Shown here piece by piece: positions 1 to 8,145 of a stretch of DNA of 64,000 nucleotides. Numbering within the stretch: the first letter of the stretch is position 1; every line of letters begins with the position of its first letter. A model generated the notes under the pieces. The model made no database searches. It had not been told where the DNA came from and worked only from the letters and a program-made list of their open reading frames with translations. The translations under genes and the position numbers were made by a program. Origin of the DNA: Allobosea sp. (lineage in GTDB: Bacteria; Pseudomonadota; Alphaproteobacteria; Rhizobiales; Beijerinckiaceae); contig JAAEQB010000078.1 in NCBI GenBank assembly GCA_024231975.1, positions 347,882 to 411,881 of the forward strand, read 5' to 3'.

Positions 1-286
1 GGCGCGAGCGCGGCGTCAGCGCGTCGAGATTGCGCTCGGCGGCGGAACGCTCGGCCTCCGGCGCCGAGGCCTGGGTGTTGAGCCCCACGGACGACCACAT
101 CTGCAGGAACAGGCGGTAGAGGCCGACCCGTGGACCGAGCTCGCGCGGGAAGGTGCCGGGGTCGGCGATCAGCGCTTCCAGCGTCGCGACGACATAGGCG
201 TCGCCGCCCGCCTGGGTGCCGCTCAGCGCCCGGGCGAAGCGGCGCAGGTAAGGCAAATGCGGCGCAATTTCAGTGGCGATCGACAT
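1..286 (-). CDS. phyR: General stress response regulator PhyR, N-terminal part (cut by window edge)
   Basis: The reverse strand reads MSIATEIAPHLPYLRRFARA followed by an ALSGTQAGGDAYV stretch, which matches the start of the sigma-like domain of PhyR. In this family that domain is followed by a C-terminal receiver domain; here only about 95 residues are in the window. When its receiver is phosphorylated, PhyR binds NepR and so frees the sigma factor EcfG. The ATG is at 286. It is divergent from nepR-ecfG, the standard arrangement in alphaproteobacteria. Identification comes from the N-terminal sequence plus the neighbours; the receiver domain itself is not visible. Confidence 0.9.
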   Translation of the reverse strand, partial: MSIATEIAPHLPYLRRFARALSGTQAGGDAYVVATLEALIADPGTFPRELGPRVGLYRLFLQMWSSVGLNTQASAPEAERSAAERNLDALTPRSR

Positions 287-619
287 CTTGCTATCCCCCA
301 CGAGCCCAGCCCGATCGGCTTTCGATGCAAGCTGATCAGGTCGGGCTCTATCCAGAATTGAGAGGCGGGCTCACCGACCGGGGCTTCCGATCCAGCGAGA
401 ACCGACTCCAACCAAAGTTGCTGGAGAAGAGCACTCAAGTCCCTGTTATGACAAGAAAATTATTTTTTGTTCCCGACGGAACCTTTTGCTTTCGGCCTCG
501 TTATTGGGCCGAATGAAGGTGCGTTTCGGGGCAGTCGCGCGCAAGCGTGTCGACGAGCGTGCGTGGCGTGGTTGGGTGTGATCGGCGGCACTGTCGGCAT
601 GCCAATGGAGCGAGGGATC
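287..619. other. Divergent phyR / nepR intergenic region
   Basis: This 333-base gap is clearly more AT-rich in its middle (about 440-470) than the surrounding genes. It carries the EcfG-type promoter described at 469-502. I see no convincing ORF in it; the reading frames that cross it have no ribosome binding site and no recognisable product. Confidence 0.7.
469..502 (+). promoter_or_regulatory. EcfG-type promoter of nepR-ecfG, with back-to-back -35 boxes
   Basis: GGAAC at 478-482 and CGTT at 499-502 are separated by exactly 16 bases, the published consensus for EcfG sigma factors (GGAAC-N16/17-CGTT). It points at nepR-ecfG and so suggests autoregulation. Immediately upstream, GTTCC at 469-473 forms a second -35 element on the minus strand facing phyR, so the two boxes make the palindrome GTTCC-CGAC-GGAAC. 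On the phyR side no CGTT lies at 16-17 bases (GTCA is at that place), so that half is weaker. Confidence 0.85.
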
Positions 620-844
620 ATGAATCTGATGAATGCCGATCCGCCCGAAGCGGCCCGAGTCGAGCCGGATGACGAAATGATGCTCGACCCGCGGGTGCAG
701 GAATCGATCGGCCGATCCCTCAAGGCGCATTACGACGAGCTGATCAATGCGCCGGTTCCGGACCGGTTCCTGGTGCTGCTGGCCCAGCTCGAGGATACCG
801 AACGGCGCCTGAAGGCTGAAGGCGGCTCCGATGAGCGCAGCTGA
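620..844 (+). CDS. nepR: Anti-sigma factor NepR
   Basis: A 74-residue acidic protein whose core, LDPRVQESIGRSLKAHYDEL followed by PVPDRFLVLLAQLE, is the NepR helix-helix signature. NepR holds EcfG inactive until phosphorylated PhyR captures it through its sigma-like domain. The ATG at 620 is preferred over in-frame ATGs at 599 and 605 because GGAG at 607-610 lies 9 bases upstream. The stop codon lies inside ecfG (14-base overlap), so the two are translationally coupled. Confidence 0.9.
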   Translation: MNLMNADPPEAARVEPDDEMMLDPRVQESIGRSLKAHYDELINAPVPDRFLVLLAQLEDTERRLKAEGGSDERS

Positions 845-1391
845 CTTCAAGGACGGGCTGATCGCGGAAATTCCGAACCTGCGTGCCTTCGCGGCGTCGC
901 TGTCGGGCTCGATGCAACTGGCCGACGACCTCGTCCAGGACACGTTGCTCAAGGCCTGGGGCAATGCCGAGAAGTTCCAGCCCGGCACCAGCCTGCGGGC
1001 CTGGCTCTTCACCATCCTGCGCAACACCTATTACTCGCTCTACCGCAAGCGCGGGCGCGAGGTGCAGGACAGCGAAGGCACCTATGCCGACAGGCTCGCC
1101 ACCCATGGCAACCAGGAGAGCCATCTCGACCTCGCCGATTTCCGCAAGGCGCTGGCCAAGCTGCCCGAGGAGCAGCGCGAGGTGCTGATCATGGTCGGCG
1201 CCACCGGGCTGTCCTATGAGGAGACCGCCGAGATCTGCGGCGTCGCCATCGGCACGATCAAGAGCCGCGTCAACCGGGCGCGTGCCAAGCTGGCGGAGCT
1301 CCTGTCGATCGGCGGCGTCGACGATCTCGGCCCCGATCGCCGGATCACCGCGGCCGTCCAGCGCGCCGGGCCTGAAACCGTCGGCAGCTGA
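831..1391 (+). CDS. ecfG: General stress ECF sigma factor EcfG
   Basis: A 186-residue sigma-70 family protein with only regions 2 and 4. Region 2 (about residues 10-75) contains DDLVQDTLLKAW and SLRAWLFTILRN. Region 4 (about 105-155) contains LAKLPEEQREVLIM and the helix-turn-helix YEETAEICGVAIGTIKSRV. The position after nepR and opposite phyR assigns it to the EcfG group that directs RNA polymerase to GGAAC/CGTT promoters. It overlaps nepR by 14 bases and its stop meets the start of the next gene (TGATG at 1389-1393). Confidence 0.93.
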   Translation: MSAADFKDGLIAEIPNLRAFAASLSGSMQLADDLVQDTLLKAWGNAEKFQPGTSLRAWLFTILRNTYYSLYRKRGREVQDSEGTYADRLATHGNQESHLDLADFRKALAKLPEEQREVLIMVGATGLSYEETAEICGVAIGTIKSRVNRARAKLAELLSIGGVDDLGPDRRITAAVQRAGPETVGS

Positions 1392-3121
1392 TGGCCCTCT
1401 CGCTGTTCAGGACGGTCCGCGGCCGCCTGCTGGCACTGATGGTCGCGATTGTCCTGCCGATCGCCTGCCTAACGGCAGCGGCGGCGGTTGCGACCTATCG
1501 GACCGTGTTCGAGGCGATCGAGACCTCGCAGATGCGCGCGGCGGACGACTTCGCCGTGCGCGCCCGCGTCTGGTATCGCGGCGCGCTGCGCTCGCTCGTC
1601 GCCAGCGCCGCGACGATCCGGGCGATCTCGCCGCCATCGGATATGTGCGACCGCATCGCCGAGAAGGCGCTCGCCGCGGTCTCGGGCTATGAGGCCCTGC
1701 TGCTGCGGGTGTCCGGCCGGCCGGACTGCATCGGCGGGCTCGACGGCAGCATCCCGCCCGGCGAACTCACCGCCGTGGCCGATCAGCTTGCGAAGCGCAT
1801 GCCCGTCAAGCTCTGGGGCGGCACCGAATTCACCAAGGCCCGCTACGATCAGGTGACCATTGCTGGCCGCTCCTTCCTCGCCATCTACAGCGAGTTCGAC
1901 GGGGGCGACGCGCTCCTCCTCACCAAGCCGGATCCGCTCGACGACACTTTCGACCTCGGCAGCAGCGACAAGGGCATGATGGCGGCGCTGCTCAGACGGG
2001 GCGGCGACGTCGTGGTTGCACGCGGCGGTGCGCAGGCCGAGGCTTCATGGCTTCCTGCCGCCGAGGCCGTGCCTGATCCGACGGCGCACTGGACCGCCAC
2101 GAGCCGGGCCGGACCAAGCCGGACCTACGCCGCCCGCATGGTGGCGGAACCCGACCTCTATGTCGTCGTGAGCTTCGATGGTTCGGCCGAGCAGGCCGCG
2201 AAGACGCAATTCTACTCCCTGCTGCTGGCGCCGCTGCTGACGCTGTTCCTGCTCGGCCTGGTCTACATGAAGGCGATCGACCAGCACTGCGTGCGCTGGC
2301 TGCGCGGCATCGAGGCGACGGCTCGAGCCCGTTCCAGCTCGGCCAGCGCCCGCGTCCCGCTCTCGGACGAGATGCCGCGCGACATCCGCAGCGTCGCCGA
2401 AGCCTTCAATGCGATGGTCGACGAGCAGGAGGTGCGCCAGAGCAAGCTCAGGCTGGCGCTTGACGACAACCGCTTCCTGGTCCGCGAGCTGCATCACCGG
2501 GTCAAGAACAGCCTGCAGGTGGTGCAGAGCTATATCGGCCTCGCCAAGCGCAACCATCAGGGCGAGGCGCGCATGGCGCTCTCGGACGCGGAGTGCCGCG
2601 TCCATGTGCTCTCGGCCGCCTATCGCTTCACCCTCGCCGATGGCGAGATGCAGCCGGTGCGGATCGACCTCTTCCTCGACGATGTCGTCGCGATGGTCTC
2701 CAGCCTGATCCTCGCCCGTGGCCAGCGGCTGGAGAGCCGCATCGAGACGCAGGCAGCACTGCCGATCGACCGGATCATCCCGCTCGGCTTCCTGATCGTC
2801 GATGTCGCCAGCCGGGCGCTGCGTGCAGCTCCGGGCATCGGCCTCGAACTTGCCGTGACCGCGGCCGACGACGGCATCATCGACGTCGCCATCAGCACCG
2901 ACCGCGACATCGCCCAGGTCGCGCCGCCGCGCCTGTTCGCCGGTCTGCTGATGCAGATCGAGGCAATCGAGATCAGCCCGCCGCAGGGGCGCAGCCTCGG
3001 CGTCTGGCGCCTGAGCCACGGCGCTCCGCGCCGGAACGACGCGGTTCAACCCGGCCCATCCGCCGGCGTGATCGCGACGCCGACGCTGAGCCCGAGAAAG
3101 GCGCCGGCCGGCCCGACATAG
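1391..3121 (+). CDS. Membrane HisKA_2-type histidine-kinase-like protein with degenerate ATPase domain (PhyP-like)
   Basis: 576 residues: a transmembrane helix at about 10-33, a sensory region to about 275, a second helix at about 278-298, a HAMP-like linker and a dimerisation domain with an intact ELHHRVKNSLQVV box (His about 369). The C-terminal ATP-binding domain is unusual. Where the family has an N-box such as NELVTNALKHA, this protein reads VDVASRALRAA, and no glycine-rich G1 or G2 box is visible. It therefore looks unable to bind ATP. Its place directly after ecfG suggests control of PhyR. Sphingomonas PhyP, a negative regulator of PhyR, is the closest concept that I know. The last 25 codons overlap the convergent gene and lack recognisable homology. 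Confidence 0.75.
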   Translation: MALSLFRTVRGRLLALMVAIVLPIACLTAAAAVATYRTVFEAIETSQMRAADDFAVRARVWYRGALRSLVASAATIRAISPPSDMCDRIAEKALAAVSGYEALLLRVSGRPDCIGGLDGSIPPGELTAVADQLAKRMPVKLWGGTEFTKARYDQVTIAGRSFLAIYSEFDGGDALLLTKPDPLDDTFDLGSSDKGMMAALLRRGGDVVVARGGAQAEASWLPAAEAVPDPTAHWTATSRAGPSRTYAARMVAEPDLYVVVSFDGSAEQAAKTQFYSLLLAPLLTLFLLGLVYMKAIDQHCVRWLRGIEATARARSSSASARVPLSDEMPRDIRSVAEAFNAMVDEQEVRQSKLRLALDDNRFLVRELHHRVKNSLQVVQSYIGLAKRNHQGEARMALSDAECRVHVLSAAYRFTLADGEMQPVRIDLFLDDVVAMVSSLILARGQRLESRIETQAALPIDRIIPLGFLIVDVASRALRAAPGIGLELAVTAADDGIIDVAISTDRDIAQVAPPRLFAGLLMQIEAIEISPPQGRSLGVWRLSHGAPRRNDAVQPGPSAGVIATPTLSPRKAPAGPT

Positions 3122-3918
3122 CTGCCGGCCACCGGCGAGGCGTCTTCCGGCACCCGCGCCACCGCGACCCGCAGCAATTGCCGGTCGGCGACGAGGTCGT
3201 TGGTCGGATCGAACTCGACCCAGCCGTCATTAGGGATGAAGACATCGGCCCAGGCATGGGTCAGCCCGGCCACGGACGTCATCCCCGCGCCCTCCGGCGA
3301 GCGCTCATGGATGTAGCCGGTGACGAAACGCGCGGCGAAGCCGAGGCGGCGCGCCAGTTCGATGAAGAGCCAAGCATAATCGCGGCAGGAGCCCGCTCCC
3401 ACCCGCAGCGTGTCGAGCGGATGCTGGGTGCCTTCGTCGAAGCGCACGGCATAATGCAGGCTGGCATAGATCTCATGCGCCAGAGCGCGCAGCAGATGAC
3501 CGCCGTTCAATCGTGCCCTGAACGCCTGCAGCCAGGTGTCGAGCGCGCCATCGGGATCGGCGGTGGCGAGGTCGAGATAGGGCTGCAGCACGGCACGCTC
3601 GGCCGCGGTGTAGCTGATCTCGGAGCTCTCGATGTCAGGCTCGACCCTGGTGCGGGGCAGGGCCGAGCCGAAGCGCTGGATGACGAGCTCGCTGACGATC
3701 TCAAGCGTGTCCGACGTGCCGGTAAAGGTCGCCATGGCGACGGGGTTGCCATAGGCATCGTGCATCCAGCGCAGCCCGGCCGGCGGCGAGATCGCGATCG
3801 CGGTATCGATGACGCGCAGATCGAAGGAATCGCGCGGGCGCAGCATCAGCCGGTGCGGGCCGAAGACGACCGGCTCGGCGTAGCGATAGGTCGTCGCGTG
3901 GCGAATGCGCAGATACAT
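3046..3918 (-). CDS. Transglutaminase-like cysteine peptidase family protein
   Basis: A 290-residue cytoplasmic protein with the bacterial transglutaminase-like N-terminal beta domain (YLRIRHATTYRYAEPV) and a transglutaminase core. Catalytic residues are visible: Cys about 178 in GAGSCRDYAW, His about 221 in LTHAWADVF and Asp in FDPTND. In bacteria such proteins are usually peptidases or amidases rather than cross-linking enzymes; the substrate is unknown. The start at 3918 is chosen because GGAG lies 5 bases upstream; an ATG 12 codons further up has no such site. The 3' end overlaps the histidine-kinase-like gene by 76 bases, tail to tail. Confidence 0.88.
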   Translation of the reverse strand: MYLRIRHATTYRYAEPVVFGPHRLMLRPRDSFDLRVIDTAIAISPPAGLRWMHDAYGNPVAMATFTGTSDTLEIVSELVIQRFGSALPRTRVEPDIESSEISYTAAERAVLQPYLDLATADPDGALDTWLQAFRARLNGGHLLRALAHEIYASLHYAVRFDEGTQHPLDTLRVGAGSCRDYAWLFIELARRLGFAARFVTGYIHERSPEGAGMTSVAGLTHAWADVFIPNDGWVEFDPTNDLVADRQLLRVAVARVPEDASPVAGSYVGPAGAFLGLSVGVAITPADGPG

Positions 3919-3957
3919 CTTGTCTCCAGCCGCTCCATCATGCCTCGCCATCACGGC

Positions 3958-3982
3958 AAAAAGCCGCCTCGCGGCGGCTTTG
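3958..3982 (-). terminator. Rho-independent terminator of the small membrane protein gene
   Basis: On the minus strand AAAGCCGCC and GGCGGCTTT pair around a GCGA loop and are followed by a T run. It ends transcription from the gene at 4032-4307 before the transglutaminase-like gene begins. Confidence 0.8.
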
Positions 3983-4031
3983 CTGATCAGGCTGATGAAT
4001 TACGCGCGAATGGCGGATCGGTTCCAGAGTT

Positions 4032-4307
4032 TCAGCGCAGGATGGTGTTGCCCTTCAGGCTGGCCTCGCGCTGCGAGGTCGGGACGACGCGGTGGGCGAA
4101 GTCACGGCGCATCTCGGCCGGATTGACCGCAGCGAACTGGACGTCGGCGGGTGCGCCACGCTGGAGCTTGGCCTGGGCCACCGCTTCCGAGCTCTGGCCG
4201 AAGCCGTTCTGGTACGAAGCGCCCATGGTCAGGGCGCTCACGACCAGCGCCATGCCGCCGAAGAAGGTGGCAGCGCGCTTGAAGGGGGCAAGGCTGGCGG
4301 TGGTCAT
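4032..4307 (-). CDS. Small single-pass membrane or exported protein, unknown function
   Basis: 91 residues starting MTTASLAPFKRAATFFGG, with one hydrophobic stretch (GGMALVVSALTMGASY, about residues 16-31) and then a soluble tail. It could be anchored by that helix or exported by it as a signal peptide. The start at 4307 has GGAGAGCGAAG just before it. The gene is a single transcription unit, with its own EcfG-like promoter (4359-4383) and its own terminator (3958-3982). I do not recognise a family. The promoter suggests a role in the general stress response. Confidence 0.75.
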   Translation of the reverse strand: MTTASLAPFKRAATFFGGMALVVSALTMGASYQNGFGQSSEAVAQAKLQRGAPADVQFAAVNPAEMRRDFAHRVVPTSQREASLKGNTILR

Positions 4308-4358
4308 CTTCGCTCTCCCGGTTCGTGTGGTCGCTCTTGAAAGGCGGAACGGCTTTTC

Positions 4359-4383
4359 AACCCGTCTGGCAGGGGATTGTTCC
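4359..4383 (-). promoter_or_regulatory. Candidate EcfG-dependent promoter
   Basis: On the minus strand GGAAC (4383-4379) is followed after 16 bases by GGTT (4362-4359), one mismatch from the EcfG consensus GGAAC-N16-CGTT. The start codon of the small membrane protein is about 50 bases downstream. The same GGAAC-N16-GGTT variant occurs before prkA. Confidence 0.55.
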
Positions 4384-4419
4384 GGTTTGCGTAGGAATCG
4401 CGGCGATCCCGATTCTTTT

Positions 4420-6231
4420 TCAGGCAGCCGAGCGATCATTGGCGGCCTCGCGCCGGCGGAACAGCCGCCAGAGCGACCGGGTCAGGCGCCTGGAGGTCAG
4501 ATGCGCGCCGGCCTCGCGCTTCTCCAGCGTGATCTTGCGCTCGTGGAAGTCCTCGAGGCCCGGCCGGTGGCCGACGCTGATCACGGTGGCATAGGCGAGC
4601 TCGCTCTCGATCAGCCCGAGCAGCGAATCCTGACTGGCCTCGTCGAGCGCCGAGGTCGCCTCGTCCATGATGATGATGTCGGGCTTCTGGATCAGCAGCC
4701 GCGCGAAGGCGACGCGCTGGCGCTCACCGCCGGAGAGGATATTGTCCCAGCGCTCCTCCTCGTCGAGGCGCTTGCCGAGATAGGACAGGCCGCAGCGCTC
4801 CAGCGCCTCGCGTACGACATCGTCGTCGACGCGGCTCTCAGCTTCCGGATAGAGCAGTACGTCGCGCAGCGTGCCGAGCGGCAGATAGGGCTTCTGCGGC
4901 ACGAAAGCGACGCGCTTGCCGCGCGGCAGCTCGATCGTGCCGGAGCCCCAGGGCCAGAGCCCGGCGAGCGCCCGGATCAGCGTGCTCTTGCCCGTGCCGC
5001 TCTCGCCCGCGATCAGCACCTTCTCGCCGGGTGCGATCTCTACGGAGGCGTCGGCGATGACGATGCGGCCGTTGCTGTGCGCCACCGAGAGATCGTCGAT
5101 ATGGATCGCCCCGTCGTCGCTTTCCCCCAGCGCGATCTGGGTCTCGCCCTCCATGATCGTGCCGACATCGAGCGCCTCCAGCGCCTCGGCCAGTTCGTCG
5201 ACGCGCCTCACCGAGGCGAACCATTCGGCCAGCCGGACGAAATTGTCGACGAACCAGATCAGGGCGGCCTGCACCGCGCTGAAGGCAGCGACCACCTGCA
5301 TGACGGCGCCGAGCGTGATCTCGCCGGAGAGGTATTTCGGCGCGATCAGCAGCAGCGGCACGATCGGGAACAGCGCGCCATTGGTGTTGAGCACGATGGC
5401 GATGACGCCCTGCTGCCGGATCACCTTCAGCCAAGCAGCGACGACCCGGCCATAATTCTCGACGACCGACTCGCGCTCGTCGGCATCGCCCTTGATCAGG
5501 GCGATGCTCTCGGCGTTCTCGCGCAGGCGTGTCATCTCGGCACGGAACTGGGCTTCGGCCTCGTTCTTGGCGGCGATGCGCGGCACCAGCGGCCGACCGG
5601 CGACATAGGCGGCTAGCGAGGCGATGATCGCATAGAGGATCGCGGCGAGCGCCATGTAGCTCGGGATCACGATCTCGGTTCCGCCGAGCGTGAAATGCGC
5701 CGCCCCCGCGACCTGCCAGAGGATCGCGGCGAAGGTCACGGCCGTGACGAAAGCGCTGAGCAGGCCGATCGCGAATTCGACCAGAGGCTCGATGGACAGG
5801 CGGACATCCTCGGCGATGCGGTATTCCGGCGCGCTCTGGTCGGGCACGACGAACTGCATCCGGTAATAGCGCTGGTCGGCGATCCACCAGCCGGCGAGAC
5901 GGTGCGTCAGCCATTGCCGCCAACGCATCTGCAGCAGCATCCGGCTGATCACCAGACAGGACAGCGACGCCGCCGAAGCCGCGACGATCAGCGGCAACCA
6001 GCCGACAGCAGCCCAGACCTTGTCGAGGTCGCGCTTTTCCAGCGCGTCGAAGAAGAGCCGGTTCCAGCTGTTGATGCCGACCGCGGCGCCGAGCTGGGCG
6101 GCGACGAAGAGCAGCACCGCGAGCGTGAGACCCCAGGCGCGCAGCCTGGACTCGCCGCGCCAGAAACCCAGGGCGACACGAAAGAACTGGCGCAGGCGCG
6201 AGCGCCGCAGCCCGGAGGCATGTGATTTCAT
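4420..6231 (-). CDS. SbmA/BacA-like ABC transporter, fused membrane and ATPase domains (YddA/BclA type)
   Basis: 603 residues. The N-terminal half is the ABC type-2 membrane region related to SbmA/BacA (WNRLFFDALEKRD near residue 60, SAPEYRIAEDVRLSIEPLVE near 140). The C-terminal half is a complete ATPase domain: Walker A GESGTGKST at about 410, signature LSGGERQRV at about 502, Walker B IIIMDEATSA at about 520 and the H-loop His in SVGHRPG. Relatives import peptides or vitamin-like compounds, and the rhizobial BclA protects against antimicrobial peptides; the substrate here is unknown. A divergent paralogue lies at 53834-55627 and has lost several of these ATPase residues. A Crp/Fnr regulator is divergent at 6355. 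Confidence 0.88.
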   Translation of the reverse strand: MKSHASGLRRSRLRQFFRVALGFWRGESRLRAWGLTLAVLLFVAAQLGAAVGINSWNRLFFDALEKRDLDKVWAAVGWLPLIVAASAASLSCLVISRMLLQMRWRQWLTHRLAGWWIADQRYYRMQFVVPDQSAPEYRIAEDVRLSIEPLVEFAIGLLSAFVTAVTFAAILWQVAGAAHFTLGGTEIVIPSYMALAAILYAIIASLAAYVAGRPLVPRIAAKNEAEAQFRAEMTRLRENAESIALIKGDADERESVVENYGRVVAAWLKVIRQQGVIAIVLNTNGALFPIVPLLLIAPKYLSGEITLGAVMQVVAAFSAVQAALIWFVDNFVRLAEWFASVRRVDELAEALEALDVGTIMEGETQIALGESDDGAIHIDDLSVAHSNGRIVIADASVEIAPGEKVLIAGESGTGKSTLIRALAGLWPWGSGTIELPRGKRVAFVPQKPYLPLGTLRDVLLYPEAESRVDDDVVREALERCGLSYLGKRLDEEERWDNILSGGERQRVAFARLLIQKPDIIIMDEATSALDEASQDSLLGLIESELAYATVISVGHRPGLEDFHERKITLEKREAGAHLTSRRLTRSLWRLFRRREAANDRSAA

Positions 6232-6354
6232 GCGGCGGCCTCCCGAGCCGATCTGCTATGGCGAGACGAAGCGCGATTGCTAAGCGGCAGGTTTCGCGCC
6301 ACACAGAAAACGCGAGCATTCGCTACGAGTTCCGGGCGAATGGGGGAGTCGTGA

Positions 6355-7116
6355 GTGATCGTTTCATCGAGCAATCATCGCAATCACCGCAGCCCGTCCT
6401 GCCTTGCCTGTCCGTTGCGGCTGATGCCGGCTTTCAAGGACAAATCAGACGAGGAGATCCGCTTCATCCAGGCGATGAAGCTCGATCACCGGCAGCTGCC
6501 CGCCGGCAGCGACATCATCCATCCCGGCCAGGAAGATGCCGAGCTCTACACGCTCTTCTCGGGCTGGGCCTTCCGCTACAAATCGCTGCCGGACGGGCGC
6601 CGGCAGATCCTCAATTTCCTGCTGCCCGGCGACCTCGTCGGCCTGCAGGCTTCGCTGCTCAGCGCTGCCCAGCACGGCATCGAGGCGCTGACCGAGGTCG
6701 AGCTCTGCGTGTTCCCGCGCCGGCGCACCTATGAACTGTTCGGGCGGATGCCGGCGCTGGCCTACGAGCTCGCCTGGCTCGGCTCGCGCGAGGAGAGCCT
6801 GATCGACGAGAACCTGACCTCGGTCGGCCAGCGCAATGCGCAGGAGCGGATCGCGGCCCTGGTGATCTCGCTCTATCGCCGAGCCGAGGCGCTCGGCCTG
6901 GTGGCCGAGAACAGTTTCGCCTTCCCGCTGACGCAGCAGCAGCTCGCCGATGCGCTCGGCCTCTCGCTCGTCCACACCAGCAAGACTTGGGCCCGCCTGC
7001 GCAAGGCCGGAATGTTCTCGCTCGAACGCGGCCGCCTCACCATCCACAATCCGCGCCTGACCGAGCGCATGGCCCTGTTGTTCGAGAGTGAACTTCACCC
7101 GCGCCCACTGATCTGA
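6355..7116 (+). CDS. Crp/Fnr family transcriptional regulator
   Basis: 253 residues: a cyclic-nucleotide-binding-like beta roll (GQEDAELYTLFSGWAFRYK, then FLLPGDLVGLQA), a long dimerisation helix and a C-terminal winged helix (LTQQQLADALGLSLVHTSK). The N terminus carries CLACP, with Cys 16 and 19; another Cys lies near 118, but the full four-cysteine set of FNR is not present, so an iron-sulfur cluster is unproven. The GTG at 6355 is chosen because GGGGGAG lies 6 bases upstream. It is divergent from the SbmA/BacA-like ABC gene, which it may regulate. Confidence 0.88.
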   Translation: MIVSSSNHRNHRSPSCLACPLRLMPAFKDKSDEEIRFIQAMKLDHRQLPAGSDIIHPGQEDAELYTLFSGWAFRYKSLPDGRRQILNFLLPGDLVGLQASLLSAAQHGIEALTEVELCVFPRRRTYELFGRMPALAYELAWLGSREESLIDENLTSVGQRNAQERIAALVISLYRRAEALGLVAENSFAFPLTQQQLADALGLSLVHTSKTWARLRKAGMFSLERGRLTIHNPRLTERMALLFESELHPRPLI

Positions 7117-7253
7117 TCGCGGCGGCTCGGGCGAGCGGCCAAGAAATCGCTGGATTCGGCCCGCTCTTGACCCCATATGACAGCGGCGTAACGTCACATC
7201 ATCGTCATGTCGCCCCGGCGCTGGCCTTTTGCCTAGCCGCATTGAGGTTTTGG

Positions 7254-8054
7254 ATGGCCCATTCCGCTTCCGGTCAGCGCCTGCGCACCACCCGTTTTGG
7301 GCGCTCCTCCGTCGCAGCGCGGCTGGAGCACGAGGTGCGGCTGACGGCAGCGGACTTCGCAGACAGCGTCGCCGAGGCGAGGCTTCGTGTCGCGGCGGCG
7401 CGCTACAAGGTCGAGGACGAGGTCCGCAACACCGCCGGCAAGCTGAAATCGCATGTGCGCAAGGCCGCCGACGAGGCCAAGGCCCGCTTCGGCGACGATG
7501 CCCGCTTCCTGAAATCCTGGATCGATTCGCCGGGCCGTACCGGCGCAGTCGCGCCGTCGAGCCCGTTCCTGGCGAAGCGCATGGCGTCCTATGTCGACCC
7601 CCAGGCCGAAGGGCCGGTGGTCGAGATCGGCCCGGGCACCGGCCCGGTCACCGAGGCGCTGATCGAGCGCGGTATCGACGAAGCCAGACTGATCCTGGTC
7701 GAGTACAGCCCGGAATTCTGCGAATTGCTGCGCCGCCGCTTCCCCCGCGCCACCGTCATCGAGGGCGACGCCTATGCGCTCTCGATCACGCTCTCCGGAC
7801 ATTTGACCGAGAAGGCGAGCGCGGTCGTGTCCTCGCTGCCGCTGTTCAACAAGCCCCCGCCGGAACGCACCGCTTTGGTGCAGGACTCCTTCGCCAACGT
7901 TCTCCGGTCCGGCGCGCCTTTCATCCAGTTCACCTATGCGGTGATCTCGCCGGTGCCGCGCAAGGGCTCCCACCTCAAGGCCCAGGTCTCCGACTGGGTG
8001 CTGCGCAACATCCCGCCGGCGCGCGTCTGGGTCTATCGCCGCGCCAAGCCGTGA
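7254..8054 (+). CDS. Phospholipid N-methyltransferase, PmtA-like
   Basis: 266 residues. After a charged N-terminal helical extension of about 85 residues comes a class I SAM-dependent methyltransferase: FLKSWIDSPGRTGAVAPSS, the SAM-binding VVEIGPGTGPVTEAL, and a SSLPLFNKPPPER motif. These are hallmarks of rhizobial enzymes that methylate phosphatidylethanolamine toward phosphatidylcholine. The ATG at 7254 has GAGG 6 bases upstream; an in-frame ATG 29 codons earlier lacks a site. rRNA adenine methyltransferases share the fold but not the SPGRTGAVAPSS segment. Which methylation steps it performs cannot be read from the sequence. Confidence 0.82.
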   Translation: MAHSASGQRLRTTRFGRSSVAARLEHEVRLTAADFADSVAEARLRVAAARYKVEDEVRNTAGKLKSHVRKAADEAKARFGDDARFLKSWIDSPGRTGAVAPSSPFLAKRMASYVDPQAEGPVVEIGPGTGPVTEALIERGIDEARLILVEYSPEFCELLRRRFPRATVIEGDAYALSITLSGHLTEKASAVVSSLPLFNKPPPERTALVQDSFANVLRSGAPFIQFTYAVISPVPRKGSHLKAQVSDWVLRNIPPARVWVYRRAKP

Positions 8055-8145
8055 CGGGCCGGGCTTGACGCCGACCCCGCATCCCTCCGACATCGCGAGC
8101 TGAGAACGCTGGGCTCAGTTGCCCATCTGTCCAGTCGGAGTGACC

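Noticed and set aside
440..473. A full EcfG promoter facing phyR
   Set aside because: The -35 GGAAC is present, but GTCA instead of CGTT lies 16 bases downstream; kept only as a half-site.
2593..5616. A 1007-codon open frame on the plus strand
   Set aside because: It crosses the histidine-kinase-like gene in another frame and runs antisense to the transglutaminase-like, small membrane and ABC genes. Composition is Arg/Gln/Asp-rich as expected of a shadow frame in GC-rich DNA, and no domain is visible.
4838..6319. A 493-codon frame on the minus strand over the ABC transporter
   Set aside because: It is a shifted frame of the ABC gene; the real frame has all ABC motifs.
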